A stretch of 64,000 bases of DNA from MVRE01 sp015660965. Its GTDB lineage: Archaea; Halobacteriota; Methanomicrobia; Methanomicrobiales; Methanospirillaceae. Positions within the stretch are counted from its first letter, which is position 1. The number at the start of each line of letters is the position of its first letter. The translations under genes were made by a program, and so were the position numbers. Where the stretch lies: NCBI GenBank assembly GCA_050015095.1, contig JBEKCC010000003.1:62001-126000 (forward strand). The letters run 5' to 3'. The notes beneath the pieces were generated by a model. The model made no database searches and had not been told where the DNA came from. It was given only the letters and a program-made list of their open reading frames with translations. Shown here one piece after another: positions 17,040-25,816 of this stretch.

Positions 17040-18332
17040 TCACTTCGGTTTATAGTAACCCCATTTCTCGAGAGCCTCTTTCAATTCTTTTGACTTCTTT
17101 GCCTTCTCATCCAGGGAAATTCCTTCGTTCCATGCTTCGATCGCTTGCATGGTCGCCTTCGCCCCGGCACGGGTTCCCTTTGGATGACCGTGGATGCCCC
17201 CGCTTACTAGTAACACTAATTCATTGCCATATATATCGAGAACATCGGGTACGAGACCGGGATGCAGTCCTCCAGATGAAACCGGGAAAGCAGTTTTTAT
17301 TCTTCCCCACTCTTGCTCAAGAAGCATGGTATCCACGGCTTTTGTCTTTTTCTCTCGGAGTACATCGGCAAGAATCATAGATTCCTTTTTTGACCCGGTA
17401 AGTTTTCCGACTGCAGTGCCAGTATGGATCTGACTAACTCCAATAAGCCGCATAATTTTTGCAAGGAATTGCATGGTGATACCATGCTTTTTGTCTCGGT
17501 CAAACGTTGCATGCATCGCCCGGTGTGCATGGATAGCAAGACCGAGATCAGAACAGTAATCACGCATCGTCATAACACTTGCGGTCCCGCTAACCACCAC
17601 ATCAATCATCGCATAGTTCCATCCATAATCAGCGAGTATATCCGCCCGTTTCTTCATCAAATCCGTTTCAGCCGTGATGTTGATGAAAGCCGATTTCTTG
17701 TCACCGGTCTCGTGCTCAGCCCTGTCTCTCATCGGTGTAAGGAACTTTACGCGGTCTTCAAATCGGTTGAAAGATGTGGACGTCAGGTTCTCGTCGTCCT
17801 TGACAAAATCAAAACCACCCATCCACGTCTCATATCCAACCTTTGCATGTTCTCGTGCGGAAAACCCAATTTTGGGTTTTGGTACTGCACCAGTGAGTGG
17901 CCGATCAGAGACGTTCATCATCTTCCGAATTCCATCAATGCCGAAGTGCGGACCCTTGAAGTTGCGCAAATAGGATTGTGGTAAGGCTACATCGATTAAC
18001 CGCAGGTTTTTGATTGCTTTCATGCCAAAGATGTTGCCGGCAATTCCACTGAGCAGCTGAACGGCATTACCTTCTTCCCAAAGAGATAACGGGTATGCAA
18101 TTTTTACGAAATTCCCCTCAATCGAAAATGCAGTAGCCTGGAGTTTTTTCATCCGCGGTGGCATGGTAAACAGGGTTGTCCACGTGCCAGTCGAACTTTC
18201 CGAAGCGATCCGCCCAACCGCTTCTTTTTTGCTTATCCCAGCTGCAGGTTCAAAATAAAAAAGACAAATGAGCTCGTCCTGTGCCGGCGTATAATTGAGA
18301 TTGACGAATTCATTGTACCAATCAATAGCCAT
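17040..18332 (-). CDS. rbcL: Ribulose-bisphosphate carboxylase, form III (archaeal)
   Basis: The 430-residue large subunit keeps the catalytic residues: both lysines in VPKPKIG, the carbamylated Lys with Asp/Glu in FDFVKDDEN, His-Arg in HAHRAMH, IHTGTAVGKL with the loop-6 Lys, and the phosphate-binding SSGGLHPG and SGGIHGHP. In archaea form III works in AMP/nucleoside breakdown or, with phosphoribulokinase in some methanogens, in the reductive hexulose-phosphate pathway. Neither set of partner genes is in this window, so the pathway cannot be decided here. It has a long 5' leader. Confidence 0.95.
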   Translation of the reverse strand: MAIDWYNEFVNLNYTPAQDELICLFYFEPAAGISKKEAVGRIASESSTGTWTTLFTMPPRMKKLQATAFSIEGNFVKIAYPLSLWEEGNAVQLLSGIAGNIFGMKAIKNLRLIDVALPQSYLRNFKGPHFGIDGIRKMMNVSDRPLTGAVPKPKIGFSAREHAKVGYETWMGGFDFVKDDENLTSTSFNRFEDRVKFLTPMRDRAEHETGDKKSAFINITAETDLMKKRADILADYGWNYAMIDVVVSGTASVMTMRDYCSDLGLAIHAHRAMHATFDRDKKHGITMQFLAKIMRLIGVSQIHTGTAVGKLTGSKKESMILADVLREKKTKAVDTMLLEQEWGRIKTAFPVSSGGLHPGLVPDVLDIYGNELVLLVSGGIHGHPKGTRAGAKATMQAIEAWNEGISLDEKAKKSKELKEALEKWGYYKPK

Positions 18333-18510
18333 AATTTTCCCTATATCATCAAAGGTATTGTCGAGTTATAAATGTGCAGAATGGATGATTGACCATAAGA
18401 GTCGAACCTTTTTGGTTTACTGCATCAACCCGGATTCTAGCTCCTATACCCAGACCAGGGAAAATACCGCCAATCAATCCGATGCATCGTCTTTTTTTTT
18501 ATAAATCAAA
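18333..18510 (-). promoter_or_regulatory. Probable promoter and long leader of the RuBisCO gene
   Basis: On the minus strand a TATA-like TTTATAAA lies at about 18499-18506. Transcription from it would begin near 18475 and give a leader of roughly 140 bases before the RuBisCO ATG at 18332. The leader contains a short hairpin GGTTGATGCAGTAAACC (about 18413-18429) and is otherwise unremarkable. The region has no open reading frame of note on this strand. Confidence 0.4.
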
Positions 18511-18722
18511 AACTACCATTTTTTTCTTTTCTTTCTGAATTTACTTTCGGAAAAACTGAAGAATCATTTATAATCAACCTTTTGAACTGAATTCTCCTAT
18601 TATACATTAAAAGAGGGTAAGGTAATAATTTCTACAAATCCAAACTTCAAAAGAAAAAAAATTATAGACTTTTCATTTATTTGTTTCTAGTTATATCGCA
18701 CCGCTATCTAACACCTACATAT

Positions 18723-18875
18723 CTATCTTTTTAGGGGGCATTTGCCTTTATCCCAATAAGGACACTCCTTTTCGATACAATGGCCATAAGAACGTAATGT
18801 GTTGAGAGATTGTTCTGATAACACACTCCAATTTTCTAATGGTTTACTTGGTGTCGAACAAAACCACTTACCCAT
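18723..18875 (-). CDS. Possible 50-residue cysteine-containing protein
   Basis: The frame from ATG at 18875 to TAG at 18723 encodes 50 residues, starting MGKWFCSTPSKPLENW and ending with a cysteine cluster CIEKECPYWDKGKCPLKR that could bind a metal. There is no clear ribosome site. Immediately upstream another frame carries further Cys-rich sequence (SPCILCYPKHFDYGC), so the two may be parts of one broken gene. The rest of 18511-18722 holds only A/T-rich sequence with no gene seen. Confidence 0.3.
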   Translation of the reverse strand: MGKWFCSTPSKPLENWSVLSEQSLNTLRSYGHCIEKECPYWDKGKCPLKR

Positions 18876-18975
18876 GTGCAGTAATTGATACAACCATAAT
18901 CAAAGTGTTTTGGATAGCACAAAATACAAGGACTTTTTATCAATGTCCTAAGGAGGATTACCTTTGAAAATAACC

Positions 18976-19929
18976 TTAAAATGTATTGGGTAAACCAGCT
19001 AGGGACTGTATCAGCATCTGGGTTTCGCGAGGTGTTCCGGTCGTATTGACTAGATAACATTTCGTCCGCTTCAGAAGATGGGTGATATACTTGTTTCGAA
19101 TGGTTGTTTTATAGGAATTCTTTACAAGGAGATGTGGGTTGAAATAGTTGTTTTCTGTAAACAATTTCAATCCATCAATAGGACTGATCGGTTGAAGCAC
19201 CTGTGAATCGTTCTTATCTCGTTTGAGGATTATGACGATCTTTATCGTGGTCAGGGGGAGAAGCCTTCCTTTTCCAACAACCCATCGGATGTCTGCAACT
19301 GCCCGACCTTCGGTATCATACCCACCCTGTTGAACGAGTCCTCCAAATTCTTTCCAAATAGTTGTAAGATCCTCTCGGATGTAAAAATTCTTTTCTGATC
19401 CATATGCAAGGATATCAGATCCAAATACTCTTGAGAAGAACCAGTCATCCGATACAATTCGTGAATGTGGATCTTGGAGTAACCCATACGTCTGTGTTGT
19501 TTTTCCTGCTCCAGATGTTCCGACTATACAAAGACCTTTCCCATCAACGTCCACACATGCACCATGTACGGAATAGACGTCATGCTCGTCTTCGAGAATA
19601 TCCCCAGCAAGACTAAGTCCAATCGATTTTATCCAGCCGTAATAATCAAAATTAAAGAGGAATATGGTTTTTGAATAAGGATCAAAGAGAACGGTGTTGG
19701 GTTTATACGAAACGTCTTTGAACACAAAAAGTCTTCCATGTGAACGCACATTTTGTGACATCGAGTAAAAATTTTCCTGCCATGTTTCTTTTAGTACATG
19801 ATCATCAGAGAGGAGCTTGATACAGCAACCATATATTTCGGATTTAATTTCATAACGTATTCTTGGAAGATATTGTTCAGTTAGACGCTCTTTTTCTTCC
19901 GTTGATATGAGGGATACTGTGTACATCAT
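18976..19929 (-). CDS. HPr kinase-like P-loop protein
   Basis: The start is the ATG at 19929, with GTGAG six bases upstream; the frame continues seven codons further. The 317-residue product carries a Walker A GTSGAGKTT preceded by YSVHGACVDVDGKGLCIV, and a downstream IVSDDW. This arrangement matches the C-terminal kinase domain of HprK/P and the related small-molecule kinases of the PEP-carboxykinase fold. HprK regulates the bacterial sugar PTS, which methanogens lack, so the substrate must be something else. The N-terminal 130 residues have no recognised domain. Confidence 0.72.
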   Translation of the reverse strand: MMYTVSLISTEEKERLTEQYLPRIRYEIKSEIYGCCIKLLSDDHVLKETWQENFYSMSQNVRSHGRLFVFKDVSYKPNTVLFDPYSKTIFLFNFDYYGWIKSIGLSLAGDILEDEHDVYSVHGACVDVDGKGLCIVGTSGAGKTTQTYGLLQDPHSRIVSDDWFFSRVFGSDILAYGSEKNFYIREDLTTIWKEFGGLVQQGGYDTEGRAVADIRWVVGKGRLLPLTTIKIVIILKRDKNDSQVLQPISPIDGLKLFTENNYFNPHLLVKNSYKTTIRNKYITHLLKRTKCYLVNTTGTPRETQMLIQSLAGLPNTF

Positions 19930-20182
19930 ACGTCTCTCACGAAATTGCATCTTCAATTAAATATCCGATGTCTCTAATTAATAATATCCCGGTTATTTTT
20001 TGCCACGACTTTGTAATCGTAGAAGCGACCTGCAGTAAATGTAGAGTGACCAAGTAAATTGTGTAAATGCAAGATGTGCTTAAAACTCGTCTAATTTGTA
20101 AATTACACAAAAATACATATCAATGGAAATTAAAAATGGAAATTAGAGGTTATTTGACTTTATAACCAGTTGGTTGAAGGAA

Positions 20183-20380
20183 ATGGAAAAAAAAGACAAA
20201 ATTTTAGTGAGTTTTGGGTTTCTCCTGATCTTATTCCTAACGATCGTTCTCATTTTTTTCAGTGCATACAAGATTATTATGATATATCATGATTTTACCT
20301 ATGCGTTGTTGTCTGTTTTCGGTGCCTTAGGGGTATCAGTCGTTGCGTATTTGCTACTATTACGAGAATATATTGAATAA
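20183..20380 (+). CDS. Small two-helix membrane protein upstream of SdpI homologue
   Basis: The start is the ATG at 20183, preceded by GAAGGAA; a TTG three codons earlier is possible. The 65-residue product is almost entirely two hydrophobic segments (about 9-30 and 38-58) with a short charged tail (REYIE). It precedes the SdpI-like gene by 44 bp on the same strand and is probably in its transcript. Family not recognised. Confidence 0.6.
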   Translation: MEKKDKILVSFGFLLILFLTIVLIFFSAYKIIMIYHDFTYALLSVFGALGVSVVAYLLLLREYIE

Positions 20381-20424
20381 GTGTTCAGAAAAACAAATGT
20401 TGCGATGCAATTATAAGAGATATT

Positions 20425-21075
20425 ATGAGAAAAAGTGAGATTGTTTGTGCTGCTCTGATTTTAATTTCCTTTATCGCTGGTATCTACCTCTACTCCCCGA
20501 TGCCTTATCGAATGGCATCCCACTGGAACATTTCTGGTGATGTTGATGGGTATATGTCAAAATTCTGGGGGGTTTTTTTAGTACCACTGATTGCTTTTGG
20601 ATTGTTTTTATTGTTTCTTATCATTCCCCATATTGACCCGAAAAAGCATAATATCGAACAATTTAGAGTTTATTATGACCGATTTTTTATTGTAATCATC
20701 GTTTTCATTCTTTATATATACCTACTCACACTTCTGTGGAATCTTAACGTCAGGTTCAATTTAATTCAATTGATGACCCCTGCATTTGCTGTGTTGTTCT
20801 ACTATTCCGGAGTAGTCATCTCACATGCAAAGATGAATTGGTTTGTTGGGATCAGAACACCGTGGACTCTCTCAAGCGAAAAAGTATGGAACCAGACCCA
20901 TGCTCTTGGTGGAAAACTGTTCAAGATTACTGGCATTATTGCATTGTTAGGAATTATTTTTATAAATTACGCTCTGTTTTTTATCTTAGTGCCGTTGATT
21001 GTTGTAGGAATCTACACGGTTGTATATTCTTACTTCGCATATAGAGAAGAGACAAAAATGGCGCAAAAATCTTAA
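20425..21075 (+). CDS. SdpI/DUF1648 family membrane protein
   Basis: The 216-residue protein has an N-terminal DUF1648 motif (MASHWNISGDVDGYMSKFWG) and a C-terminal SdpI motif (NWFVGIRTPWTLSSEKVWNQTH), with about six hydrophobic segments. In Bacillus SdpI protects the cell against the killing peptide SdpC and controls its repressor. Archaeal relatives have no known ligand, and no SdpABC or SdpR genes are present here. The role is therefore open. Confidence 0.88.
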   Translation: MRKSEIVCAALILISFIAGIYLYSPMPYRMASHWNISGDVDGYMSKFWGVFLVPLIAFGLFLLFLIIPHIDPKKHNIEQFRVYYDRFFIVIIVFILYIYLLTLLWNLNVRFNLIQLMTPAFAVLFYYSGVVISHAKMNWFVGIRTPWTLSSEKVWNQTHALGGKLFKITGIIALLGIIFINYALFFILVPLIVVGIYTVVYSYFAYREETKMAQKS

Positions 21076-21271
21076 AATCAATAATACAATTCGATACCGT
21101 AATATTTTTGAATTATCTATCCGTCAAAATTAGTATTTAGTGTTTCGAGAGTGAAAAGTGTACGACTCTAGACGTATCGTCAACCTAAAGAAAAGACTTG
21201 GCGTTTTAAATTACACGATATAAGTCAATAAATATATATTAAGTTAAAGCTTTGTTCCTTCTATCTCATCT

Positions 21272-21409
21272 ATGCCATATCCTAAGAAACCAAAAACAGA
21301 GAAGAAAATTTGTACTCTTTGTTATAACACGGGTATTGTTTACCATCCGAAGGGGGTAAAGGTCCCGTGTCCAAATGGCTGTTCAAGTTATTTTTCTAAT
21401 AATCGATGA
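21272..21409 (+). CDS. 45-residue DnaJ-type zinc-ribbon protein
   Basis: A short frame from ATG at 21272 to TGA at 21409 reads MPYPKKPKTEKKICTLCYNT, then GIVYHPKGVKVPCPNGCSSY. The CTLCYNTG and CPNGC knuckles form a DnaJ-like zinc-binding half repeat. The basic N-terminus suggests nucleic-acid or protein contact. A TATA-like AATATATATT lies about 40 bases upstream. The motif makes it very likely to be a real gene. Confidence 0.65.
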   Translation: MPYPKKPKTEKKICTLCYNTGIVYHPKGVKVPCPNGCSSYFSNNR

Positions 21410-21452
21410 TATTTACATTACATTATGAGTGATTCACCAGATGAGGTGTGGA

Positions 21453-21716
21453 ATGTCAGGAATGTTCCAGACCCCAGAAGGTCAGGAAATGGTAAAGACC
21501 TTCCTAACATCTCCTGAAGGACAGAATATGATGATGAATTTTATATCAACTCCGCAGGGGAAACAGTTTTTGAGCAATGTCCTCCTGAGTATTCTAGATA
21601 CGGTTAATGTTCCCCACTTGAAGCGAAAGGCACAATCAGAAAGCTTGCAGAGCAATATCTGCAGGGAACTTCTCCATAATCACAATAACATTTTATCTGA
21701 CGGTTTCTTATATTGA
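21453..21716 (+). CDS. Small protein with three PEGQ-type tandem repeats
   Basis: The start is the ATG at 21453 (MSGMFQ), chosen because GAGGTG lies five bases upstream. The 87-residue product contains three short repeats, FQTPEGQEMVKTFL, TSPEGQNMMMNFI and STPQGKQFLSNVL. A helical tail follows that, by its position, may interact with another protein. The repeats recall small methanogen proteins of unknown function. It precedes tspO by 16 bp and may be co-transcribed with it. Confidence 0.6.
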   Translation: MSGMFQTPEGQEMVKTFLTSPEGQNMMMNFISTPQGKQFLSNVLLSILDTVNVPHLKRKAQSESLQSNICRELLHNHNNILSDGFLY

Positions 21717-21732
21717 TGAAAAGTGAGAGTGG

Positions 21733-22236
21733 ATGGTAGAACATAAGCTTGTCAAACTTGCAATTTCTTTTGGGATTTGCCTCCTTGCCGGTTATTTTAA
21801 TTCATTGTATGTTCTTCCCTTGATTCCAACGTGGTTCGCTTCTCTTATAAGACCAGACTTTCTCCCATCTGAATCGTATTTTGTCCCCATTGGACTGGTT
21901 GTGTATCTTCTACTAGGTTTTGCGCTATATTTTATCTGGCACTCTGATGCAAGAAATTATCATGAGAAACGATTCTGCCTTTTTCTCTTCATTTTTAGTC
22001 TTTTTCTGAATGTGTTGTGGGCCTACACTTTCTTCGGGCTCCATTCACCCTTCATAGCACTTATGATAATTCTCTTACTATTCGCGATTCTCATGTCAAC
22101 AATATACCAAACGCTGAGTGTATCGTTCGGAGCCACCCTTCTTTTATTGCCTTATTTGGTCATCGCATTCGTTGTTGCGTATACGAATTACTACATCGTT
22201 ACAATGAACCCAAATCTCCCCTTTATCGTGATATAA
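21733..22236 (+). CDS. TspO/MBR family membrane protein
   Basis: The 167-residue protein has five hydrophobic segments and the family pattern: PTWFASLIRPDFLPSE, FVPIGLVVYLLLGFALYFIW, FLNVLWAYTFFGLHSP and PYLVIAF...NYYIVTMNP. TspO proteins bind porphyrins and other hydrophobic ligands and often act in stress responses. The typical Trp content is reduced here (five Trp). Ligand unknown. Confidence 0.85.
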   Translation: MVEHKLVKLAISFGICLLAGYFNSLYVLPLIPTWFASLIRPDFLPSESYFVPIGLVVYLLLGFALYFIWHSDARNYHEKRFCLFLFIFSLFLNVLWAYTFFGLHSPFIALMIILLLFAILMSTIYQTLSVSFGATLLLLPYLVIAFVVAYTNYYIVTMNPNLPFIVI

Positions 22237-22377
22237 TAATAGAAATTGCCGAGCATTTAGTTCATTTTTCACAATTTTTAGTATATTTGGTAACCAATGT
22301 CATACACAATAATTATAGACTAACCAAGAATTGAAAAATTTAAAGTTTACCGCGTATTAGCTGTACTTTTTTGATAC

Positions 22378-22518
22378 CTATTTTAATTTACAACAATAAC
22401 TAAAACACGACGCAATAACTGCGAAAATAAATGCCCATATTGGAGGTGTCCCCGTTAAAAAGAAACTTACTAACACAACACAATAAATTGAGATGGCTGC
22501 AAGGTACTCTTGTACCAT
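22378..22518 (-). CDS. Possible 46-residue membrane protein
   Basis: In the 346-base gap between tspO and the ABC permease, a frame runs from ATG at 22518 to TAG at 22378. It reads MVQEYLAAISIYCVVLVSFF followed by LTGTPPIWAFIFAVIASCFS and a CCKLK end, giving two plausible membrane helices. No ribosome site is evident, although a TATA-like TTTTTATAC lies directly upstream, which would fit a leaderless transcript. Nothing else is seen in the gap. Confidence 0.35.
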   Translation of the reverse strand: MVQEYLAAISIYCVVLVSFFLTGTPPIWAFIFAVIASCFSYCCKLK

Positions 22519-22582
22519 GTATAAAAATAGAATTCAAATTAATAAAACTATGTGAAACAGGTTTTTCGATAAAAAAAAATTA

Positions 22583-23779
22583 TTATTCGGCCCTAAGTGC
22601 ATCAATCGGGTCCATATTAGATGCTTTCCATGCAGGATACAACCCAGATACAAGACAGACAACAATCCCGATGATCATTCCGTAGGGAACATAGAGGATG
22701 CTTTCGGGCATAAAGAAATAAGTCGTATTGCCTATCATGGCACTCACGACTGAATACCCGATCACAAGACTACCAAGTCCTCCAACACCCGCCCCAATGA
22801 CACCAAGGATAAACGCTTCGTAGAGGAACATGCGACGCACTTCACCTTTTTCTGTACCGATGGATAGTAGGATGCCGATCTCCTGCACACGTTCGTTTAC
22901 CGACATCATCATCACATTAAAGATGCTAACAGCAGCGACTACAAGCGATATGCTGCCAATCGCAAGGATAAACGTGGTGATGGTTCCTAGAGTAGAAGAG
23001 ATGGAGGAAAGACGAGAACTAGCATCCTGAATCCGGACAGTCTGTGTATGTTGGTTGACTTTTTTATCAATTGCCGCTTCCGTTTCATTTATTTTGCTAA
23101 TATCTTGCACGATAACATTGACTTGATCATACACATCTTTCCCGCCATAATGATCGGTATACCAAGTATCAGGTACAATAATTGCATTATCTGAATTGAC
23201 ACCATCAGGTGCAAATCCCCGTGTCGTTAGGATGCCCGCAACCCTGACTGTCGGACGAACTATTGTGGCGCAATTCTGTCCGATTTTTATCCTGCTTCCG
23301 ATACCCATATTAAAGTTGGAGGCAATTGTGGGACCGACAAGCGCATCATTTGCTCCTTTGATATTTGATCCTTGGTCGATAGTAAGGAACTTGGTTATAT
23401 CATTCGGATCCATTCCATACATTGATCCTCTCCCATCCGTGGATCCAATAGTGAACTGGGTATTTCCTCTATGGATAGGAATAACGTCGTTTTGTCCCAC
23501 AGAAGTCTTGATATCATTGAGCGTGCTTTTATCTATTCCCTGAGCGGCGGCGGCTGTGACTCCGGCCGTCGAGGTTGTCCTCACCACATCTGAAGAAATC
23601 ATAATCGTGTTGACGTTTGCTGAGAGTTGCTGTTTTACCGAAAGCTGCATGTTGGTCCCGAGCATCCCCATGGATGAGATAGCAACGACACCGATCACAA
23701 TCCCAATAGATGCCAGCAATGAACGTAGGAAATTCAGCTTAACACTTCGCACGGAGAGGTCAAAGAAGATATCTTTCAT
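22583..23779 (-). CDS. MacB/FtsX-type ABC transporter permease
   Basis: The 398-residue permease has an N-terminal helix (SLLASIGIVIGVVAISSMG), a large outer MacB-like core domain (about 45-265) and three C-terminal helices with the FtsX pattern RVQEIGILLSIGTEKGEVRRMF and GLYPAWKASNMDPIDALRAE. Its start ATG overlaps the ATPase stop (ATGA at 23776-23779). It is the last gene of the five-gene operon. Relatives move peptides, lipoproteins or mechanically drive envelope processes; the substrate here is unknown. Confidence 0.92.
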   Translation of the reverse strand: MKDIFFDLSVRSVKLNFLRSLLASIGIVIGVVAISSMGMLGTNMQLSVKQQLSANVNTIMISSDVVRTTSTAGVTAAAAQGIDKSTLNDIKTSVGQNDVIPIHRGNTQFTIGSTDGRGSMYGMDPNDITKFLTIDQGSNIKGANDALVGPTIASNFNMGIGSRIKIGQNCATIVRPTVRVAGILTTRGFAPDGVNSDNAIIVPDTWYTDHYGGKDVYDQVNVIVQDISKINETEAAIDKKVNQHTQTVRIQDASSRLSSISSTLGTITTFILAIGSISLVVAAVSIFNVMMMSVNERVQEIGILLSIGTEKGEVRRMFLYEAFILGVIGAGVGGLGSLVIGYSVVSAMIGNTTYFFMPESILYVPYGMIIGIVVCLVSGLYPAWKASNMDPIDALRAE

Positions 23780-24456
23780 GATGCGACTATCCTTCCATCT
23801 TCAAGTTCTATTATCCGGTGTGCATACTCTGCTATCTTTGGATCGTGGGTTACCAGGATGACCGTTTTTCCTTCATTATGCAACCCAACAAGGATATCCA
23901 TGATCTGGAACCCCGTTTTTCTGTCAAGATTTCCAGTAGGTTCATCACACAACATAATCTTCGGATCATTGACAAGTGCACGTGCAATTGCAACACGCTG
24001 CTGTTGACCACCAGAAAGCTGGTTGGGCCGGTGAGCACTCAGTTCCTCGTCAAATCCAACTGATTTGAGAACGGCTGCTGCTTTCCCAGTTGTATCGCGC
24101 TTTTTATATTTCAGGATGAGTGGATATTCAACATTTTCGTATGCCGATAAGAGAGGGATCAGGTAAAATTTTTGAAAAATATATCCAACGGTATCCCTCC
24201 GGATGTGCGTCCGCTCCAAATTTGTCATATTGGAAACATTTTTTCCTTCAATATACAATTCCCCAGAAGTGGGTATATCTAGAATCCCCAGCTGGTTCAT
24301 AATGGTAGATTTTCCTGAACCAGATGGCCCCATGATTGCCACAAACTCATTATCGTTAATATCAAGCGAGACATGATCGAGCGCTTTGAAATCACCGGAT
24401 TCAAGATGGTATACCTTCGTAACATCAGCTAACCGGATGAGAGGGAATTCGCTCAT
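23776..24456 (-). CDS. MacB/LolD-type ABC transporter ATPase
   Basis: I place the start at the ATG at 24456 (MSEFPLIRLADVTKVY), 11 bases after the S-layer-type gene ends; the frame also reaches 24513. The 226-residue ATPase has Walker A GPSGSGKST, signature LSGGQQQRVAIARAL, Walker B IMLCDEPTGNLD and the H-loop LVTHD, all canonical. It pairs with the permease downstream (4-bp overlap). Confidence 0.94.
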   Translation of the reverse strand: MSEFPLIRLADVTKVYHLESGDFKALDHVSLDINDNEFVAIMGPSGSGKSTIMNQLGILDIPTSGELYIEGKNVSNMTNLERTHIRRDTVGYIFQKFYLIPLLSAYENVEYPLILKYKKRDTTGKAAAVLKSVGFDEELSAHRPNQLSGGQQQRVAIARALVNDPKIMLCDEPTGNLDRKTGFQIMDILVGLHNEGKTVILVTHDPKIAEYAHRIIELEDGRIVAS

Positions 24457-24467
24457 ACTTAAACCTG

Positions 24468-25814
24468 TCAGCGCTTCTTCAACTTTGATTTCAACCATTT
24501 CCTTTTCATCCACAGTACGATTGCGATAATGACAATAATACCACTGGCAATGACAGGATAGAACGAACTGAGACCGCCACCTCTGTTACCGCTAAATCCA
24601 AAGATGCCTCCGCCACCAGGAGCACCACCGCCGGCTCTCGCTGCAGATGCAGATGTTCCTGTTTGCCCAGCAGTCGAACCAGAACTACTAGTGCTGCCGG
24701 TACGGGTAACGGTAACGGTCGAACCTGAACCTGAGTTAGTCCTAAGATCAAGATTTTTTGTGACGTTGAATGTGTTGCCATTGGCATTTTTCCACTGGAT
24801 TTGTACTGGAACGGATGATAGATCATCAGTTACAAAAGTGAGTGTAAAACTCGAAAAGTCATCAGATGCCAATGTGCCGATCGGATATTCCGAGTACGGT
24901 TCCACAGGTTTTGCAGGGGCAAGAACCGTGAGTACCATTCCTTGAGCACCAGTGATCCCTGCATTAGTTACATCACCAGTAAGTTGGTATGAGGACCCTT
25001 GAGAGACGACCGCAATGTCGTTGAGCACAGGTTTAGCAGCAGTCTTATCTTCCCCCAAATTAAGTGGAAGAACAACATCGGTTGTATGTTTGTTTTGCCC
25101 GTTTTGGAAGCTGACATGGAAGGTGACATTCGTTTCCTGATATGGCGTAACATCGAATGGGATTTCGGCATCAGATCCAGCACTTATAACACTGATAAAC
25201 GATGTAGCCGGACTTATAATAACACCTTGTCCCTCTGGAGTGATGATAACATTCTTAATATCACCATCACGAGGATTGACAATGCTCAGGTTGACCGTGT
25301 TGGTTGTTGACAATGCAAAATTATCGGGCTTTTGGGAGATAGATGCCTTAATATCTGTCGAATCCACTTCTATTTTGATCGGATAGTTAATACTATTACC
25401 TTGCTTTGTTCCAACGCTAAATGTTGGATAATAAGTTCCATCAGGCCCATCTACGGATATAAGGAAAGGAAGGTCCATTGTGGACCCTGGAGCAATATTC
25501 AAGTTTGCGCTAAACGCGTTACTGTTTTGGATATGAACGTGTGTTTCGATAAGACCTGGAACATCCAGTGCGATTGACTGATTACCTACATTTGTCAATT
25601 GCACATCAATATACCCAGTCTCGTGTGGATAATACACTTGAGGATCAATAGTAACCGATGAAACGTAGACAAGAGATGCTAAATTTTGACCACCGGTCGA
25701 ACTTCCTGTAATAACTAGACTAGTTGTACCAGTGTTTGTATTGCTTGCTGCACTTGCTATTGTAACAAGAGACAATACAAATATGTAACCGATTATGCGT
25801 AATGTCGTTGACAT
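24468..25814 (-). CDS. Exported S-layer-type (COG1361-like) protein with C-terminal membrane anchor
   Basis: The 448-residue protein has a signal peptide, several NEW3/CARDB-like beta domains (about 60-340), a low-complexity Ser/Thr/Gly linker and a C-terminal membrane helix (about 418-440) with a basic tail KRKWLKSKLKKR. Such proteins commonly sit beside MacB-type ABC genes in methanogens and may be the outer partner of the transporter. It is third in the operon, two bases after the regulator. Confidence 0.85.
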   Translation of the reverse strand: MSTTLRIIGYIFVLSLVTIASAASNTNTGTTSLVITGSSTGGQNLASLVYVSSVTIDPQVYYPHETGYIDVQLTNVGNQSIALDVPGLIETHVHIQNSNAFSANLNIAPGSTMDLPFLISVDGPDGTYYPTFSVGTKQGNSINYPIKIEVDSTDIKASISQKPDNFALSTTNTVNLSIVNPRDGDIKNVIITPEGQGVIISPATSFISVISAGSDAEIPFDVTPYQETNVTFHVSFQNGQNKHTTDVVLPLNLGEDKTAAKPVLNDIAVVSQGSSYQLTGDVTNAGITGAQGMVLTVLAPAKPVEPYSEYPIGTLASDDFSSFTLTFVTDDLSSVPVQIQWKNANGNTFNVTKNLDLRTNSGSGSTVTVTRTGSTSSSGSTAGQTGTSASAARAGGGAPGGGGIFGFSGNRGGGLSSFYPVIASGIIVIIAIVLWMKRKWLKSKLKKR

Positions 25815-25816
25815 AA

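Noticed and set aside
18365..18445. tRNA-like T-arm sequence (minus strand GGTTCGACTC) near the RuBisCO leader
   Set aside because: No acceptor stem, D-arm or anticodon arm could be folded around it; the region reads better as a leader.
18950..18995. Strong plus-strand ribosome site AAGGAGG followed by TTG
   Set aside because: The following frame ends after nine codons and lies antisense to the end of the HprK-like gene.
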